The notes under the pieces were generated by a model that worked only from the letters and a program-made list of their open reading frames with translations, was not told the DNA's origin and ran no database searches. This document shows, piece after piece, positions 1 to 9,457 of a stretch of 64,000 bases of DNA (the stretch's first letter is position 1; each line of letters opens with the position of its first letter). Origin of the DNA: Fimbriimonadaceae bacterium (GTDB taxonomy: Bacteria; Armatimonadota; Fimbriimonadia; Fimbriimonadales; Fimbriimonadaceae); NCBI GenBank assembly GCA_022843485.1, contig JALHNM010000005.1:178496-242495 (forward strand), written 5' to 3'. The position numbers and the translations under genes were made by a program.

Positions 1-116
1 GCGAGGACCTTCTCGCGGATCTCCGGCTCGACCCGCTCGTCACCCGCCAACACGCGCGACACCGTGGCCTGCGAGACCTGGGCGTACTTCGCGATGTCCT
101 GCTGGGTGACCCTCAT
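1..116 (-). CDS. LacI-family transcriptional regulator, N-terminal part
   Basis: The 38 visible residues form a LacI-type helix-turn-helix: VTQQDIAKYAQVSQATVSRV, then a hinge-like stretch ending EPEIREKVLA. The gene runs off the left edge, so the sugar-binding domain is not visible. The start is the ATG at 116. Members of this family repress sugar-use genes and bind palindromic operators. The GH31 glycosidase gene ends 198 bp upstream on the same strand, so control of carbohydrate genes is plausible, but which ones cannot be seen. The region just upstream has a promoter with a palindrome over its -35. Confidence 0.88.
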   Translation of the reverse strand, partial: MRVTQQDIAKYAQVSQATVSRVLAGDERVEPEIREKVL

Positions 117-171
117 CGGCTCCCTCGTCTACAGGCGCACCATCGTCGGCAGCCTGTAAATTCGTATTCAC

Positions 172-207
172 AGTATACAAGACCTGCGGCCGTTTGAGAA
201 TATTCTC
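172..207 (-). promoter_or_regulatory. Promoter with overlapping palindromic operator for the lacI-type gene
   Basis: On the minus strand a TATACT -10 (172-177) lies 17 bp from a TTCTCA -35-like hexamer (195-200). The perfect 12-bp palindrome GAGAATATTCTC (196-207) covers the -35. It sits 80 bp upstream of the regulator start, the usual arrangement for autorepression. The palindrome has a central AT rather than the central CG common in LacI operators, so the link to this regulator is inference. Confidence 0.5.
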
Positions 208-313
208 GATGATACGCGCAATATACCGTAATTTTACTGGCAAGCCGGGTTTGCGGTGAACCTAACAATCCCGGCCGGCCGAGCGGCCTCACGAAAAGCG
301 TAGGACCTTTGGT

Positions 314-2650
314 CTAGACCACGACCTCGAAAAGCGTGAGGGGCTTGCCGGTGAAGGTCCGGGGCACCGGGTTGAGGGCGGCGGCCTGCCCGTTCACGAC
401 CACGGCCCGCGTGTCGTCCGTCAGCCAGAACCGTGGGGTCACCGCCCCGTACCCGTAGGCCTCGAGTGACCAATCGAGGTGCACGGTCGCCCCGTCGCTC
501 GTCGCACTGACTCGCACCGTGCTCCTTTCACCGCGCTGGTAGCCGAAGGTCAGGCCGTCGTCGGCGTGGTACACGGTCTCGGCCGACCCGGGCCCGACGG
601 GCGGGAGCACGACGAGGAACGCTGGGTGCCGCAGGTCCACCGTCACCGTCCGCGGCAGATCGTGCTGGAGCGGCACGATCGACCCGGCCGCCACGTAGAC
701 CGGCGACTCCCCGATCTCTGCCCGGACCTCGTGCGTGCCCGGCTCGTGCCACGCCCCGTCCTGGAGCCCGAACCACGGCGTCGTCCCCGGCAGCAGCACG
801 TCGCGCAACGCCGTCCGCAACTTGAGGACCGGGGCCTGGAGGATGGCCGGGCCGACCAGGAACTCGTCCACCACTGTCTCGAGGCCATCGTCACCGTAGT
901 GGTAGATGAGCGGCCGCAGGATCGGGTCGCCCTCGGCCTCTTGCTGGACGAACAGCTGGTAGAGGTAGGGCAGGAACTGGTACCGCAGCCGGATCGAGTG
1001 GGCCAGCTTCTCGCGGGTGTCGGCCGGGTAGGCCCAGGGCTCTTCGTGCCGACTGTTGAGCGTCGCGTGGTTGCGGAAGAACGGGAACAGGAAGCTCGAC
1101 TCCATCCAACGGGTCATGAGTTCGTCCCCCGCGTCCCCGCCGAACCCCCCGATGTCCGGCCCCGCGAACGGGAGCCCGCTCAGCGACATCCCCAGCACCG
1201 TGGGGATCGACGACCGGAGGTACCACTCGTTCGAGACGTTGTCACCCGTCCAGATCGCGCTGTACCGGCTCGAGCCGGTAAAGCCGCTCCGGCTGAGGAC
1301 GAAGGGCCGTTCGTCCGGGAACGCCTCCAAGAAGCCCTGCCGGGTCGCCATCTGCATGCCGAGCGCGTACTGGTTCCGGTGGAGGGCGTGGGCGTCTTCA
1401 CCCTCGAAGAACAGCATCCCGGCCGGGTCGACGGGGCCGGTGGAGGGGTCGTTCATGTCGACCCACGCCGCCCCGAACCCGGACTCGCGGAACTCCTTGA
1501 CGTACCCCGCCCACCAATCGTGCACCCGGGGGAGCGTGAAGTCCGGGAACACGGTCTCCCCTGGCCACACGAGGCCGATGTACTCGCGACCCTCCGGGTT
1601 CTGGCAGAAGACCCCGTTCGCGTGGCCGTCGTCGTACACCCGGTAGCCCGCCTCGAACTTGACCCCAGGGTCGATGATCGGCACGATCCGTCGGCCAGAC
1701 TTCGCCAGCACCTCCGCCGTCGCCCGAACCCCCTTGGGGAACTGCTCACGGCTCGTCTCGAAGATCCGGAACCCGTCCATGTAGTCCAGATCGAGCCAGA
1801 GCCCGCAACAGGGGATCTCGTACTCGTCGAACTTCGCGTTGAGGTCGAGCAGGTCCGCGTCCCCGCCGTACCCCCAGCGCGACTGTTGGTATCCGAGCGC
1901 CCATATCGGCGGGAGGGGGGTCATCCCGACCAACCGCTGGAGCTTGCGGGTCAACGCCGCGAGCGAGTCCGCAAAGATCACGATCACCCTCGGTTCGCCC
2001 TGCTCGGAGCCGACCACCAGCGCGGAAGCCGTCTGCTGCCACTCCATGAACACGCGGGTCTCGTCGTTGCCGGGGGTCGAGATGAAGCTCGTGCCCGGGT
2101 TCTGGACGAGAACCCCGACCCAACCGGAACCCGTATCGATCGCGACGTAGGGGGTCGAGAAGTACGGGGGGTCGCTCGGCTCGTCCGTCCACTGCTTCCA
2201 ATGAAAGTCGCTCCAGACGTCCGTGTTCCAGAACTTGGTACGGACCCCCGACAGCTCGAGCTTGTCGAAGAACTTCTGTCCCATGCCATAGAACTTCGCC
2301 GTTCGCGGGACGAGGAACTGGACGATGTGGCCCTCGCCGCTCAGCCCGAAGCCCTGACCGGGGACGGTCTGGAGCGTCTGGCCCGAAGCCGGGTCGTGAA
2401 GCGTCAGGTCGAACGCTCCCTCCACCTTGACTTCGCCCTCTCCACCCGGCTCCGGCATCAGGAGCGGCACAAGGCAAGGGTCCGGCCGCCATGTCTGCGG
2501 GTCGCGGGCGAGGATCTCGAACACCCCGCCCTCGAACCGCTGGACGGTCAGGTCGAAGGCGTGCCGCCCCGCTTGGGCCCGCCCCGAGACCGGGTCGCGG
2601 GACTCGACGAAGGTGAAGTTGGCGGGGTAGGGGTACTTCGAGAAGAACAT
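314..2650 (-). CDS. GH31-family alpha-glucosidase/alpha-xylosidase-type glycosidase
   Basis: 778 residues, normal for GH31 enzymes, which remove terminal alpha-linked glucose or xylose with retention. The catalytic barrel is clear. GLWLDLDYMDG occurs near residue 288, the nucleophile Asp lies in AAWVDMNDPS near residue 398, and the acid/base Asp is in IWTGDN near residue 469. The N-terminal half is the usual beta-sandwich (GMGQKFFDK at the start of the substrate-facing loop) and the C-terminus is beta-rich. No signal peptide is apparent, so a cytoplasmic enzyme acting on imported oligosaccharide is likely. It lies upstream of a LacI-type regulator in the same direction. Substrate cannot be decided from sequence. 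Confidence 0.9.
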   Translation of the reverse strand: MFFSKYPYPANFTFVESRDPVSGRAQAGRHAFDLTVQRFEGGVFEILARDPQTWRPDPCLVPLLMPEPGGEGEVKVEGAFDLTLHDPASGQTLQTVPGQGFGLSGEGHIVQFLVPRTAKFYGMGQKFFDKLELSGVRTKFWNTDVWSDFHWKQWTDEPSDPPYFSTPYVAIDTGSGWVGVLVQNPGTSFISTPGNDETRVFMEWQQTASALVVGSEQGEPRVIVIFADSLAALTRKLQRLVGMTPLPPIWALGYQQSRWGYGGDADLLDLNAKFDEYEIPCCGLWLDLDYMDGFRIFETSREQFPKGVRATAEVLAKSGRRIVPIIDPGVKFEAGYRVYDDGHANGVFCQNPEGREYIGLVWPGETVFPDFTLPRVHDWWAGYVKEFRESGFGAAWVDMNDPSTGPVDPAGMLFFEGEDAHALHRNQYALGMQMATRQGFLEAFPDERPFVLSRSGFTGSSRYSAIWTGDNVSNEWYLRSSIPTVLGMSLSGLPFAGPDIGGFGGDAGDELMTRWMESSFLFPFFRNHATLNSRHEEPWAYPADTREKLAHSIRLRYQFLPYLYQLFVQQEAEGDPILRPLIYHYGDDGLETVVDEFLVGPAILQAPVLKLRTALRDVLLPGTTPWFGLQDGAWHEPGTHEVRAEIGESPVYVAAGSIVPLQHDLPRTVTVDLRHPAFLVVLPPVGPGSAETVYHADDGLTFGYQRGERSTVRVSATSDGATVHLDWSLEAYGYGAVTPRFWLTDDTRAVVVNGQAAALNPVPRTFTGKPLTLFEVVV

Positions 2651-2700
2651 GGGACGACGGCGGCCATTGTCCCCCAGCCGTCGGCCCTTGGCCTGGGCCG

Positions 2701-3957
2701 CTAGAGCCGCCAGACCTGGGCAGCCGCTTCGGCCGCCGCTCCGAACTCCTCCGGAGTGCTCAAGAGGTCGGGCCCGAACCGGACCGCTCCCCCGCGTGCG
2801 TCCACGTTGACCCCGTACTCGAGCATCCTCGCCGCAGCGGACGGGGCGTCGGGGTGCGGGACGAGCACGAACCCGCCGAACGCCTCCGGGTCGGCCGGAC
2901 GATGGACAGGCACACCCGCCCGGCCCAGCGCCTCCCGCAGGCCGGCCTGGAGTTCCAGCGCGTAATAGCGTGTCCGCGCCACCCCTACCCCGAGCGTGAA
3001 GTCCAGCCCGGCGCTGGCCTGGTACGAGGTGACCACCGCCGGCGTCGATTCGAGCCAGGCGTCGCCCCCCTCGGCAAGCTCGGCTCGGTCAGAGCGGCCG
3101 TAGCCGAACGTGTCGCGCTTGGCGAACCACCCCGTGTCGAGCGTGCGGAAGCGGCTCCCGTCGAGGTGCCCTGGATCCACGGCCAGGAACCCCGCGCCCG
3201 GCCCGCCCCTCAGGTACTTGTAGCACCCACCGACCGCGAAGTCGAAGCCGTGGTCGTCGAACCCCACCGGGATCACGCCAGCCGAGTGATAGGTATCGGC
3301 AAGGACCACCGCCCCCGCCCGGTGAGCGCGCTCGACGAGTTCCGCGACCCCCGGGAGCACCTGCCCGGTCTGGAACATCACCTGGGACACGACGACGAGG
3401 TCAGTGCCGCTGAGGACGCGGTCAGCGACCGCAGTCCCGTCGAAGAGCTCCACTCCGTCCTCGACCCGGCTTGGCCCGACCCACTCGATCCGTGCCCGGC
3501 CCTGCTCCGCGTAGGTCTTCAGAATGAAGTCGGTGCTGTCGAACTCGCCCGTCGTCGTCACCACACGGAGCGGGCGGTCTTGGGGGAACGCGTTCAGCAC
3601 GGCACGCAGGCCCTGTCCCGCAGAGACCTTGGGGACGACCGCGTCCGGCCTCCGAACCCCGAGCAGGAGCGCGACCTTCGCCCGGAAGGCTGTCGCCTCG
3701 TCCAACCACCCGCCCTCGCCCCAAGCCCCGTCCATCGTGAAGAACCAAAGGGCCAAGCACCGGGCGACGTCGTCCGCCGTTCGGTCGAGCGGCCGGCCCA
3801 ACGAGTGGTTCGCGAGGTAGACCTCGCCCCGCTCCGCCTCGGCGGCCAGGGCGCGCGAGAAGAGCGGCCGGAGGTGCCGGTCAACGGCCGCCCGGTCGAG
3901 CGGCCGGTCGCCGAGCGCCGCGATCTGGGCTTCGAGGGTGAATGCGCCCTCCGTCAC
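2701..3957 (-). CDS. kynU: Kynureninase
   Basis: 418 residues of a fold-type I PLP enzyme that cleaves kynurenine to anthranilate and alanine. Family features are the N-terminal [14 protein letters not shown] segment, the PLP-contacting [12 protein letters not shown] stretch, and the Schiff-base lysine in [16 protein letters not shown]. The start is GTG at 3957. It overlaps the stop of the upstream dioxygenase gene by four bases (GTGA), so the two are probably translationally coupled. Together they give two of the three steps of tryptophan degradation to anthranilate. The kynurenine formamidase step is not encoded nearby. Confidence 0.9.
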   Translation of the reverse strand: MTEGAFTLEAQIAALGDRPLDRAAVDRHLRPLFSRALAAEAERGEVYLANHSLGRPLDRTADDVARCLALWFFTMDGAWGEGGWLDEATAFRAKVALLLGVRRPDAVVPKVSAGQGLRAVLNAFPQDRPLRVVTTTGEFDSTDFILKTYAEQGRARIEWVGPSRVEDGVELFDGTAVADRVLSGTDLVVVSQVMFQTGQVLPGVAELVERAHRAGAVVLADTYHSAGVIPVGFDDHGFDFAVGGCYKYLRGGPGAGFLAVDPGHLDGSRFRTLDTGWFAKRDTFGYGRSDRAELAEGGDAWLESTPAVVTSYQASAGLDFTLGVGVARTRYYALELQAGLREALGRAGVPVHRPADPEAFGGFVLVPHPDAPSAAARMLEYGVNVDARGGAVRFGPDLLSTPEEFGAAAEAAAQVWRL

Positions 3958-4796
3958 CGCCCGATCTCCGTGCGCACGTCCCAGAGCTCCGGGAAGAGTC
4001 GGATGTCGATGGCCTTCCGCAGGAACGGCACTCCCGAACTCCCGCCGGTCCCAGTCTTAAACCCGATGATCCGCTCGACCGTCTTCATGTGCCGGAACCG
4101 CCACATGGCGAACTGCTCCTCGACGTCCACGAGCTTCTCGCACATCTCATAGGCGTCCCAAGCGTCGTGCGGGTGGTCGTAGACCTGCTTGAAGACGGCC
4201 ACCACCCCCGGGTGCCCCTCGTACGGCTCGGACCAGTCCCGGTCGGCCCGCTCCGGCGGGACCGGATAGCCCCGGCGGGCGAGGAGCCGGAGGAACTCGT
4301 CGTAAAGGCTCGGGGCCGCGAGCGTGGCCTCCAACTCGGCCAGCACCTCCGGCTTGTGGCGGAAGACCCGCGTCGACGAGGCGTCCTTGTTCCCAAGCAG
4401 GAACTCGACGAGCCGGTACTGGTGCGATTGGAACCCGCTCGCCGGGCCGAGCACGTGGCGGAACTCCATGTACTCGGTCGGCGTGAGCGTCGCGAGGACC
4501 GCCCACTGCTCGAACAGCATCCGTTGCACGTGCTTCACCCGCGCGAGGATCTTGAAGGTCGGCTCGAGCGAGTCGGACTGGACGAAGCCGATCGCCGCCC
4601 GGAGTTCGTGGACGACCAGCTTGAGCCACAGCTCGGACGTTTGGTGCTGGACGATGAAGAGGGTCTCGTCGTGGTGCGGGGGGTCCGAGAGCGGCCGCTG
4701 GCACGAGAGGAGCTGATCCAGCATCAGGTAGCCGGAGTAGTCCAGCCGGTCCGCGAGGTCGGTGTGTATCGACCCTTCCATCGGCCGAGGGCCCAT
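3954..4796 (-). CDS. kynA: Tryptophan 2,3-dioxygenase
   Basis: 280 residues, the usual bacterial length. This haem enzyme opens the indole ring of L-tryptophan to N-formylkynurenine. Signature segments are [20 protein letters not shown] near the N-terminus, [17 protein letters not shown] in the middle, and [20 protein letters not shown] towards the C-terminus, whose His is the proximal haem ligand in this family. It is first in a two-gene operon with kynureninase (4-bp overlap). An internal ATG at 4781 is an alternative start; no strong ribosome-binding site separates the two. Confidence 0.93.
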   Translation of the reverse strand: MGPRPMEGSIHTDLADRLDYSGYLMLDQLLSCQRPLSDPPHHDETLFIVQHQTSELWLKLVVHELRAAIGFVQSDSLEPTFKILARVKHVQRMLFEQWAVLATLTPTEYMEFRHVLGPASGFQSHQYRLVEFLLGNKDASSTRVFRHKPEVLAELEATLAAPSLYDEFLRLLARRGYPVPPERADRDWSEPYEGHPGVVAVFKQVYDHPHDAWDAYEMCEKLVDVEEQFAMWRFRHMKTVERIIGFKTGTGGSSGVPFLRKAIDIRLFPELWDVRTEIGR

Positions 4797-4851
4797 GCGC
4801 TCGATCTTACCGCCCCACCCTTGGCGGCCCGCGGATGTACAATCGGTCCGT

Positions 4852-4925
4852 TGGCGGATCGTCTAATGGTAGGACCACGGTTTTTGGTGCCGTTTGTCTA
4901 GGTTCGAATCCTAGTCCGCCAGCCA
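4852..4925 (+). tRNA. tRNA-Gln (anticodon TTG)
   Basis: A full cloverleaf can be drawn. The acceptor TGGCGGA pairs with TCCGCCA. The anticodon stem ACGGT/GCCGT encloses loop TTTTGGT with anticodon TTG, and the T arm is CTAGG-TTCGAAT-CCTAG. The discriminator base is G and CCA is encoded at 4923-4925. The Gln identity follows from the anticodon and resembles the Escherichia coli tRNA-Gln layout. Confidence 0.95.
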
Positions 4926-5043
4926 GCCCGTTCCCTGGCATTTTCCCTGGTGAGAGTCGGGTTCCAACTAGCGTATCATGGGGAGGTCGGCGTGCGTCTA
5001 ACGACCGCCGGCGGAACTCTTCGCCCAGAGAGAGTCAGTGACC

Positions 5044-6669
5044 ATGAAGCACTCCCTTGCGCTCGCAGGCCTCGCCCTGCTCTCGTCCACCGCGTACGCC
5101 CAGACGCTCAGCATCTCGCTCTTCGCGGGCGGCTTTACTCAGCCCGTCGGGATCTACCAGGATCCCACCAACCCGAACGTCCAGTTCGTCGTCCAACAGG
5201 GCGGAACGATCAGGGTCGTCCAGAACGGCGTGGTCCTCCCGACCCCGTTCCTCACCAGGTCCGTGCTCACAGGGTCCGAGCGAGGGCTCCTCGGCCTCGC
5301 GTTCGCCCCCGATTACGCCACGAGTGGCCACTTCTACATCAATTACACTCGATCCGGGCCGTTCATGCAGCTCTCGCGCTACACCCGGTCCTCGAACCCA
5401 CTCGTCGCTGACCCGGCTAGCGAGCTTCGAATCCTCCAGACGAGCCGGCCGTTTTCGAACCATAACGCGGGTGTCGTCGCCTTCGGCCCCGACAACCTTC
5501 TCTACTTCCCCACCGGTGACGGGGGCAGCGGCAACGACCCCGGCAACCGATCCCAGACGGCGACGACACTCCTCGGCAAGATGCTCCGCATCGACCCGAG
5601 CGGCGACGACTTCCCCGCCGACCCCGACCGCAACTACCGCATTCCCGCCGACAACCCGTTCGTCGATGGCCAACCGATCACGGCCCTTCCCGAAATCTGG
5701 TCGTTCGGCCTTCGGAACCCGTGGAAGATCAGCTTCGACGACCCCGCGCTCCTCGGCACCGGTGCCATGTTGATCGCCGACGTCGGCCAGGGCGCCTTCG
5801 AAGAGGTGAGCTACGAACCGGCCAACCGCGGCGGCAGGAACTACGGCTGGCGCGTGTTCGAGGGCTTCCAGAGCATCATCGGCGGCAACCTCGCCTACCA
5901 GCCGCACCAGCCCCCGATCTTCGCCTACAACCGGAGCTTCGGCGCCTCCATCACTGGCGGCTTCGTCTACCGGGGCCTCCAACTCGGGCCCGAGTTTTTC
6001 GGCCGGTACTTCTTCGGTGACTTCGTGCTCGGGACGGTCTACTCGGTCGCCCTCACGATCGACCCTGTCACTGGGGAGGCGACGTCGAGCGACTTCCGGA
6101 ACCACACCCCGGACTTCGGCGGCGTGCTCGGCAACGTCTCCTCGTTCGGAGTCGACCCCGAGGGCGAGATGTTCGTTGTGGACTACGGCGGATCGATCTA
6201 CCGTATGAACCGGCCGGACACGACTTGGCTCACGGGCACCGCTCGAGAGCAGGGCATCTTCACCGGGGGCCAGGTACGGTCGCTCGTCCTCTCGGACAAC
6301 CGGACGCTCGACGTCACCCCGTTCGGTGCCTTCGCCGACCCGAACCGGCCGACTCGGATCAACGTGAAGGGCCGGACGAACGTGGCGAACCGAACGACGC
6401 TCACTCTCGCGGTCCAGGCTCGGGTCAATCAGGCCGTCTCGGTGCCGACCCGCATCGAGCTGCGCAACTGGGCGACCAACCAGTTCGTCCAGGTCACGAC
6501 CGGGAACTTGACCGGCACGTTCACGACGCTCAACGCGACCGCCCCGGCCGCCGACTTCGTCTCGGCGAACGGCGAGATCGAGATGCGCGTGGCCACGACG
6601 TACAGCGGCCCGCTCGTCCAGTCTCGCTTCGGCATCTCCTACGACCGGGTGACCTTCAGCGTCCAGTAA
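5044..6669 (+). CDS. Secreted PQQ-type glucose/sorbosone dehydrogenase with C-terminal accessory domain
   Basis: 541 residues from ATG 5044 (an in-frame GTG at 5038 is less likely). The first 19 residues, MKHSLALAGLALLSSTAYA, are a Sec signal peptide. Residues of about 25-385 form a beta-propeller of the GSDH/sorbosone dehydrogenase family, with GERGLLGLAFAPDY-like, NHNAGVVAFGPDNLLYFPTG and EIWSFGLRNPWKISFD segments. Such enzymes oxidise sugars in the periplasm using PQQ. The last 135 residues are a separate beta-rich domain with RIELRNWATNQF; a related domain ends the secreted protease at 60.9 kb. It follows a tRNA gene and is followed by a strong hairpin. Substrate is unknown. Confidence 0.85.
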   Translation: MKHSLALAGLALLSSTAYAQTLSISLFAGGFTQPVGIYQDPTNPNVQFVVQQGGTIRVVQNGVVLPTPFLTRSVLTGSERGLLGLAFAPDYATSGHFYINYTRSGPFMQLSRYTRSSNPLVADPASELRILQTSRPFSNHNAGVVAFGPDNLLYFPTGDGGSGNDPGNRSQTATTLLGKMLRIDPSGDDFPADPDRNYRIPADNPFVDGQPITALPEIWSFGLRNPWKISFDDPALLGTGAMLIADVGQGAFEEVSYEPANRGGRNYGWRVFEGFQSIIGGNLAYQPHQPPIFAYNRSFGASITGGFVYRGLQLGPEFFGRYFFGDFVLGTVYSVALTIDPVTGEATSSDFRNHTPDFGGVLGNVSSFGVDPEGEMFVVDYGGSIYRMNRPDTTWLTGTAREQGIFTGGQVRSLVLSDNRTLDVTPFGAFADPNRPTRINVKGRTNVANRTTLTLAVQARVNQAVSVPTRIELRNWATNQFVQVTTGNLTGTFTTLNATAPAADFVSANGEIEMRVATTYSGPLVQSRFGISYDRVTFSVQ

Positions 6670-6681
6670 GCGCACCCGCCT

Positions 6682-6711
6682 CCGGGCTCGGGGCCGTTCC
6701 CCCGAGCCCGG
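6682..6711 (+). terminator. Hairpin terminator after the sugar dehydrogenase gene
   Basis: Perfect 12-bp arms CCGGGCTCGGGG (6682-6693) and CCCCGAGCCCGG (6700-6711) with a 6-nt loop begin 12 bp after the stop codon. There is no clear T tract, only a short CCCCCCTT, so termination is inferred from stem strength and position. Confidence 0.6.
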
Positions 6712-6757
6712 CCCCCCCCTTCGCCGGGTAGGTACCCTCCTCGCCGAAGTGGAACAC

Positions 6758-7330
6758 ATGGACACGACGACCGTGAACGAGGCCGACCCGTGCGACGCCT
6801 CCGGCCCGGCCGCCGAACAGGCCGTGGTCGAGAGCCCCGACGCCGCTGGGGGCCCGCCGAACGACCCGCGCGACGGCCAGATCGCCGCCCTCACCGCCGA
6901 GCGCGACGCCCTTCGCGAGCAGCTCCTCAGAGTCATGGCCGAGGCCCAGAACGTCCAGAAGCGACTTCGGGCCCAGGCCGAGGAGGATCGAAAGTTCGCC
7001 GCCCTCCCGCTCGTCGAGCAGCTCGTCCCCGTCCTCGACAACCTCGACCGGAGCTTGGAGGCGGCCGAGGCCGGGGCGAGCCTAGAGAAGCTGCTCGAAG
7101 GCGTCCGAGGCGTCGAGCGTCAGCTTCGCAGGGCCCTGGAGGCGGTCTCCGTAGTCCGCGTCGCGTCTGTCGGCCACCCGTTCGACCCCGACGTGCACGA
7201 GGCCCTCGCCGAGCTCCCCACCCTCGACCACCCCGAGGACACCGTGACGGACGAGATCGAGGCCGGCTACACGATGCACGGCCGCGTGGTGCGACCGGCC
7301 CGGGTTCGGGTGGCCAAGAGGCCGTCGTGA
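6758..7330 (+). CDS. grpE: GrpE nucleotide exchange factor
   Basis: 190 residues from ATG 6758 (an in-frame GTG at 6749 is possible). GrpE releases ADP from DnaK during heat-shock protein folding. The long coiled coil spans about residues 40-75 (LTAERDALREQLLRVMAEAQ), followed by the family segment NVQKRLRAQAEEDRKFA. The C-terminal beta domain has HPFDPDVHEALAELP and GYTMHGRVVRPARVRVAK, both diagnostic. The N-terminal 35 residues are acidic and low-complexity, as usual. The stop overlaps the start of glmM. Pairing of grpE with glmM rather than dnaK/dnaJ is unusual. Confidence 0.93.
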   Translation: MDTTTVNEADPCDASGPAAEQAVVESPDAAGGPPNDPRDGQIAALTAERDALREQLLRVMAEAQNVQKRLRAQAEEDRKFAALPLVEQLVPVLDNLDRSLEAAEAGASLEKLLEGVRGVERQLRRALEAVSVVRVASVGHPFDPDVHEALAELPTLDHPEDTVTDEIEAGYTMHGRVVRPARVRVAKRPS

Positions 7331-8706
7331 AGAGGCTCTTCGGGACGGACGGTGTGCGAGGGGTCGCGAACGAGACGCTGACCCCGGAGCTCGCGTTCCA
7401 GATCGGCCGTGCGGCGGCGATGTGGGCGCGAGGGCAGGGCTTGCCCCGCCGGGTCGCGATCGGGAGGGACACCCGCCGTAGCGGGCCCATGATCGGGGCC
7501 GCCCTGGCGAGCGGGGTCTGTTCCGCTGGGGCCGAGGCACTGGTGCTCGGCGTCGTGCCGACGGGGGCGGTCAGCGCGATCGTTCGAGGTGCCGAGTTCG
7601 CGCTCGGGGCGGTCGTCTCGGCGAGCCACAACCCGGCCCCGGACAACGGGATCAAGCTCATGGCGGCCGACGGTCGCAAACTCTCCACCGAGGCCGAACA
7701 GTGGGTCGAGGCGAACCTCGAGACCATCCCCGACCCCCGGCCGACGGGCGCCGAGGTCGGGCGGCTCGTCCAAGACCGAAGCGAGGTCACGGGCTACACG
7801 GACTGGCTCGCGTCCCTCGTGCCTGAGGGTCTGGAAGGCTTGACTGTAGCCGTCGACGCGGGCAACGGGGCCGCCTATGAGCTCGCGCCCGCCCTGTTCG
7901 AGCGGCTCGGGGCCCGGGTCGTCGCCGTCGGCACCGACCCGGACGGGATGAACATCAACGCCGAGGGCGGGGCCACCAAGCCCGACACGATCCAGCGGGT
8001 GACGCAAGAGACTGGGGCGACCATCGGGGTGGCGTTCGACGGGGACGCCGACCGGGCCGTCTTTAGCGACGCCCAAGGGCGGCTCATCAACGGCGACCGG
8101 ACGATGGCGATCTGGTGCGCCCATTGGCGCCGCCACGGCCGCCTCGACCCCGCCCTCGTCGTCGGCACGGTCATGACGAACGGCGGTTTCGAGCGGTACA
8201 TGCGCGAGAGCGGGGTCGAAGTCGAGCGGACCGACGTCGGGGACAAGTACGTGAGCGCCCGGTTGACCGAGCGAGGCGGACGGATCGGCGGCGAACAGTC
8301 CGGCCACATCATCTTCCCGGACCACCTGCCGACGGGCGACGGTCTGGTGACCGCGCTCGAAGTGCTGCGTGTACTCAAGCGGGACGGACGGACGGCGGAG
8401 GACTGCTTCGGCGACTACGAGTCGTGGCCCCAGCTCCTCGTCAACGTGGCGGTGGGGTCGAAGGAGGGTTGGCAAGAGCGGCCCGGCCTGGCGGGGGCCC
8501 TCTCCGAGGCCGAGTCCGCCCTCGCCGGGCGGGGGCGGCTCAACGTTCGGCCGAGCGGCACCCAACCGATGATGCGGGTCATGGTCGAGGCGGACGACGA
8601 GGCCCTACGAGACCGGGTCGCCGACTCGGTGGTTGCGGCGATGATCGGAGACTTAGGCGGCGAGGTCTACAGCCGCGTGGACCTGACCTATGCTCTGGGC
8701 GATTGA
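7327..8706 (+). CDS. glmM: Phosphoglucosamine mutase
   Basis: 459 residues starting with GTG at 7327, overlapping the grpE stop (GTGA). GlmM interconverts glucosamine-6-phosphate and glucosamine-1-phosphate, feeding UDP-GlcNAc for peptidoglycan and outer-membrane glycans. The N-terminus KRLFGTDGVRGVAN is diagnostic. The phosphoserine is Ser100 in SASHNPAPDNG, the metal-binding loop is DGDADR at 238-243, and the phosphate-binding motif RPSGTQPMMRVMVE lies near the C-terminus. The length matches the family. Its end overlaps the coaX start by 17 bp. Confidence 0.96.
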   Translation: MKRLFGTDGVRGVANETLTPELAFQIGRAAAMWARGQGLPRRVAIGRDTRRSGPMIGAALASGVCSAGAEALVLGVVPTGAVSAIVRGAEFALGAVVSASHNPAPDNGIKLMAADGRKLSTEAEQWVEANLETIPDPRPTGAEVGRLVQDRSEVTGYTDWLASLVPEGLEGLTVAVDAGNGAAYELAPALFERLGARVVAVGTDPDGMNINAEGGATKPDTIQRVTQETGATIGVAFDGDADRAVFSDAQGRLINGDRTMAIWCAHWRRHGRLDPALVVGTVMTNGGFERYMRESGVEVERTDVGDKYVSARLTERGGRIGGEQSGHIIFPDHLPTGDGLVTALEVLRVLKRDGRTAEDCFGDYESWPQLLVNVAVGSKEGWQERPGLAGALSEAESALAGRGRLNVRPSGTQPMMRVMVEADDEALRDRVADSVVAAMIGDLGGEVYSRVDLTYALGD

Positions 8707-9457
8707 CGTCGGGAACACCCACACCGTAGTCGGGCGGCACGACGGGTCGTCTTGGCACGCGGTGTGGCGCCTAGAGACGGGGCGGGGCACCGAGGACGAG
8801 CTAGCGGCGACCCTCGCCCCGCTTTGCGGTATGGCCGGGCTCGAGTTCCGAGGCGAGGGGATGGTCATCGCCTCCGTCGTCCCGACGGCCGAAGAGTCCT
8901 GGCGACGGCTCGCGGAGGAGTGGCTCCGGGTGCCCTATCGGTTTCTCCGGACCGGGTCACAAGTCGGCCTCGAGGTCACTTACGACCCACCGCACGCGGT
9001 GGGGGCGGACCGGATCGCGAACGCCCTGGCCGCCATCGCGGCCTACGGGACGCCGGTCATCGTCGTCGATTTCGGCACGGCGACCACCTTCGACACGATC
9101 GACGCGGAGGGCCGGTACCTGGGAGGAGCTATCATGCCGGGGATTCAGCTGTCCGTCGACGCGCTCTCACGGCACACCGCGAAGCTACCCACGATCGCGC
9201 TCCGAGCCCCAGAGAGGGCGATCGGACGAACGACGGTGGCGGCCCTCGAGTCGGGGGTCGTGCTCGGCTATGCCGGAGGGGTCGAGGCAGTGGCCAGCCG
9301 GATCAAGGGCGAACTCGGGGGCAGCGCACGTGTCATCGCGACGGGCGGGCTCGGGTCGGTCTTCCATGGCCTTTGCCCTGTGATCGAGGCTTACGACGCG
9401 AACCTGACGCTCGAAGGGCTCCGGCTCGCATGGCCCCTGCTGATGGCTCACTCGTAG
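8690..9457 (+). CDS. coaX: Type III pantothenate kinase
   Basis: 255 residues. It phosphorylates pantothenate in the first committed step of coenzyme A synthesis. The ASKHA-fold phosphate-1 motif AIDVGNTHTVVG is at the N-terminus. The substrate region GADRIANALAAIAAY and the phosphate-2 motif VDFGTATTFD follow, with GGAIMPGIQLSVDALS beyond, all as in CoaX. It overlaps the 3' end of glmM by 17 bp, which implies one transcript. Its own 3' end overlaps by 10 bp the end of a convergent gene. Confidence 0.95.
   Translation: MLWAIDVGNTHTVVGRHDGSSWHAVWRLETGRGTEDELAATLAPLCGMAGLEFRGEGMVIASVVPTAEESWRRLAEEWLRVPYRFLRTGSQVGLEVTYDPPHAVGADRIANALAAIAAYGTPVIVVDFGTATTFDTIDAEGRYLGGAIMPGIQLSVDALSRHTAKLPTIALRAPERAIGRTTVAALESGVVLGYAGGVEAVASRIKGELGGSARVIATGGLGSVFHGLCPVIEAYDANLTLEGLRLAWPLLMAHS

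Noticed and set aside
479..2704. 741-codon open frame on the plus strand opposite the GH31 gene
   Set aside because: A shadow of high-G+C coding sequence; the minus strand has clear GH31 motifs and the plus frame is Arg/Pro/Val-rich without any motif.
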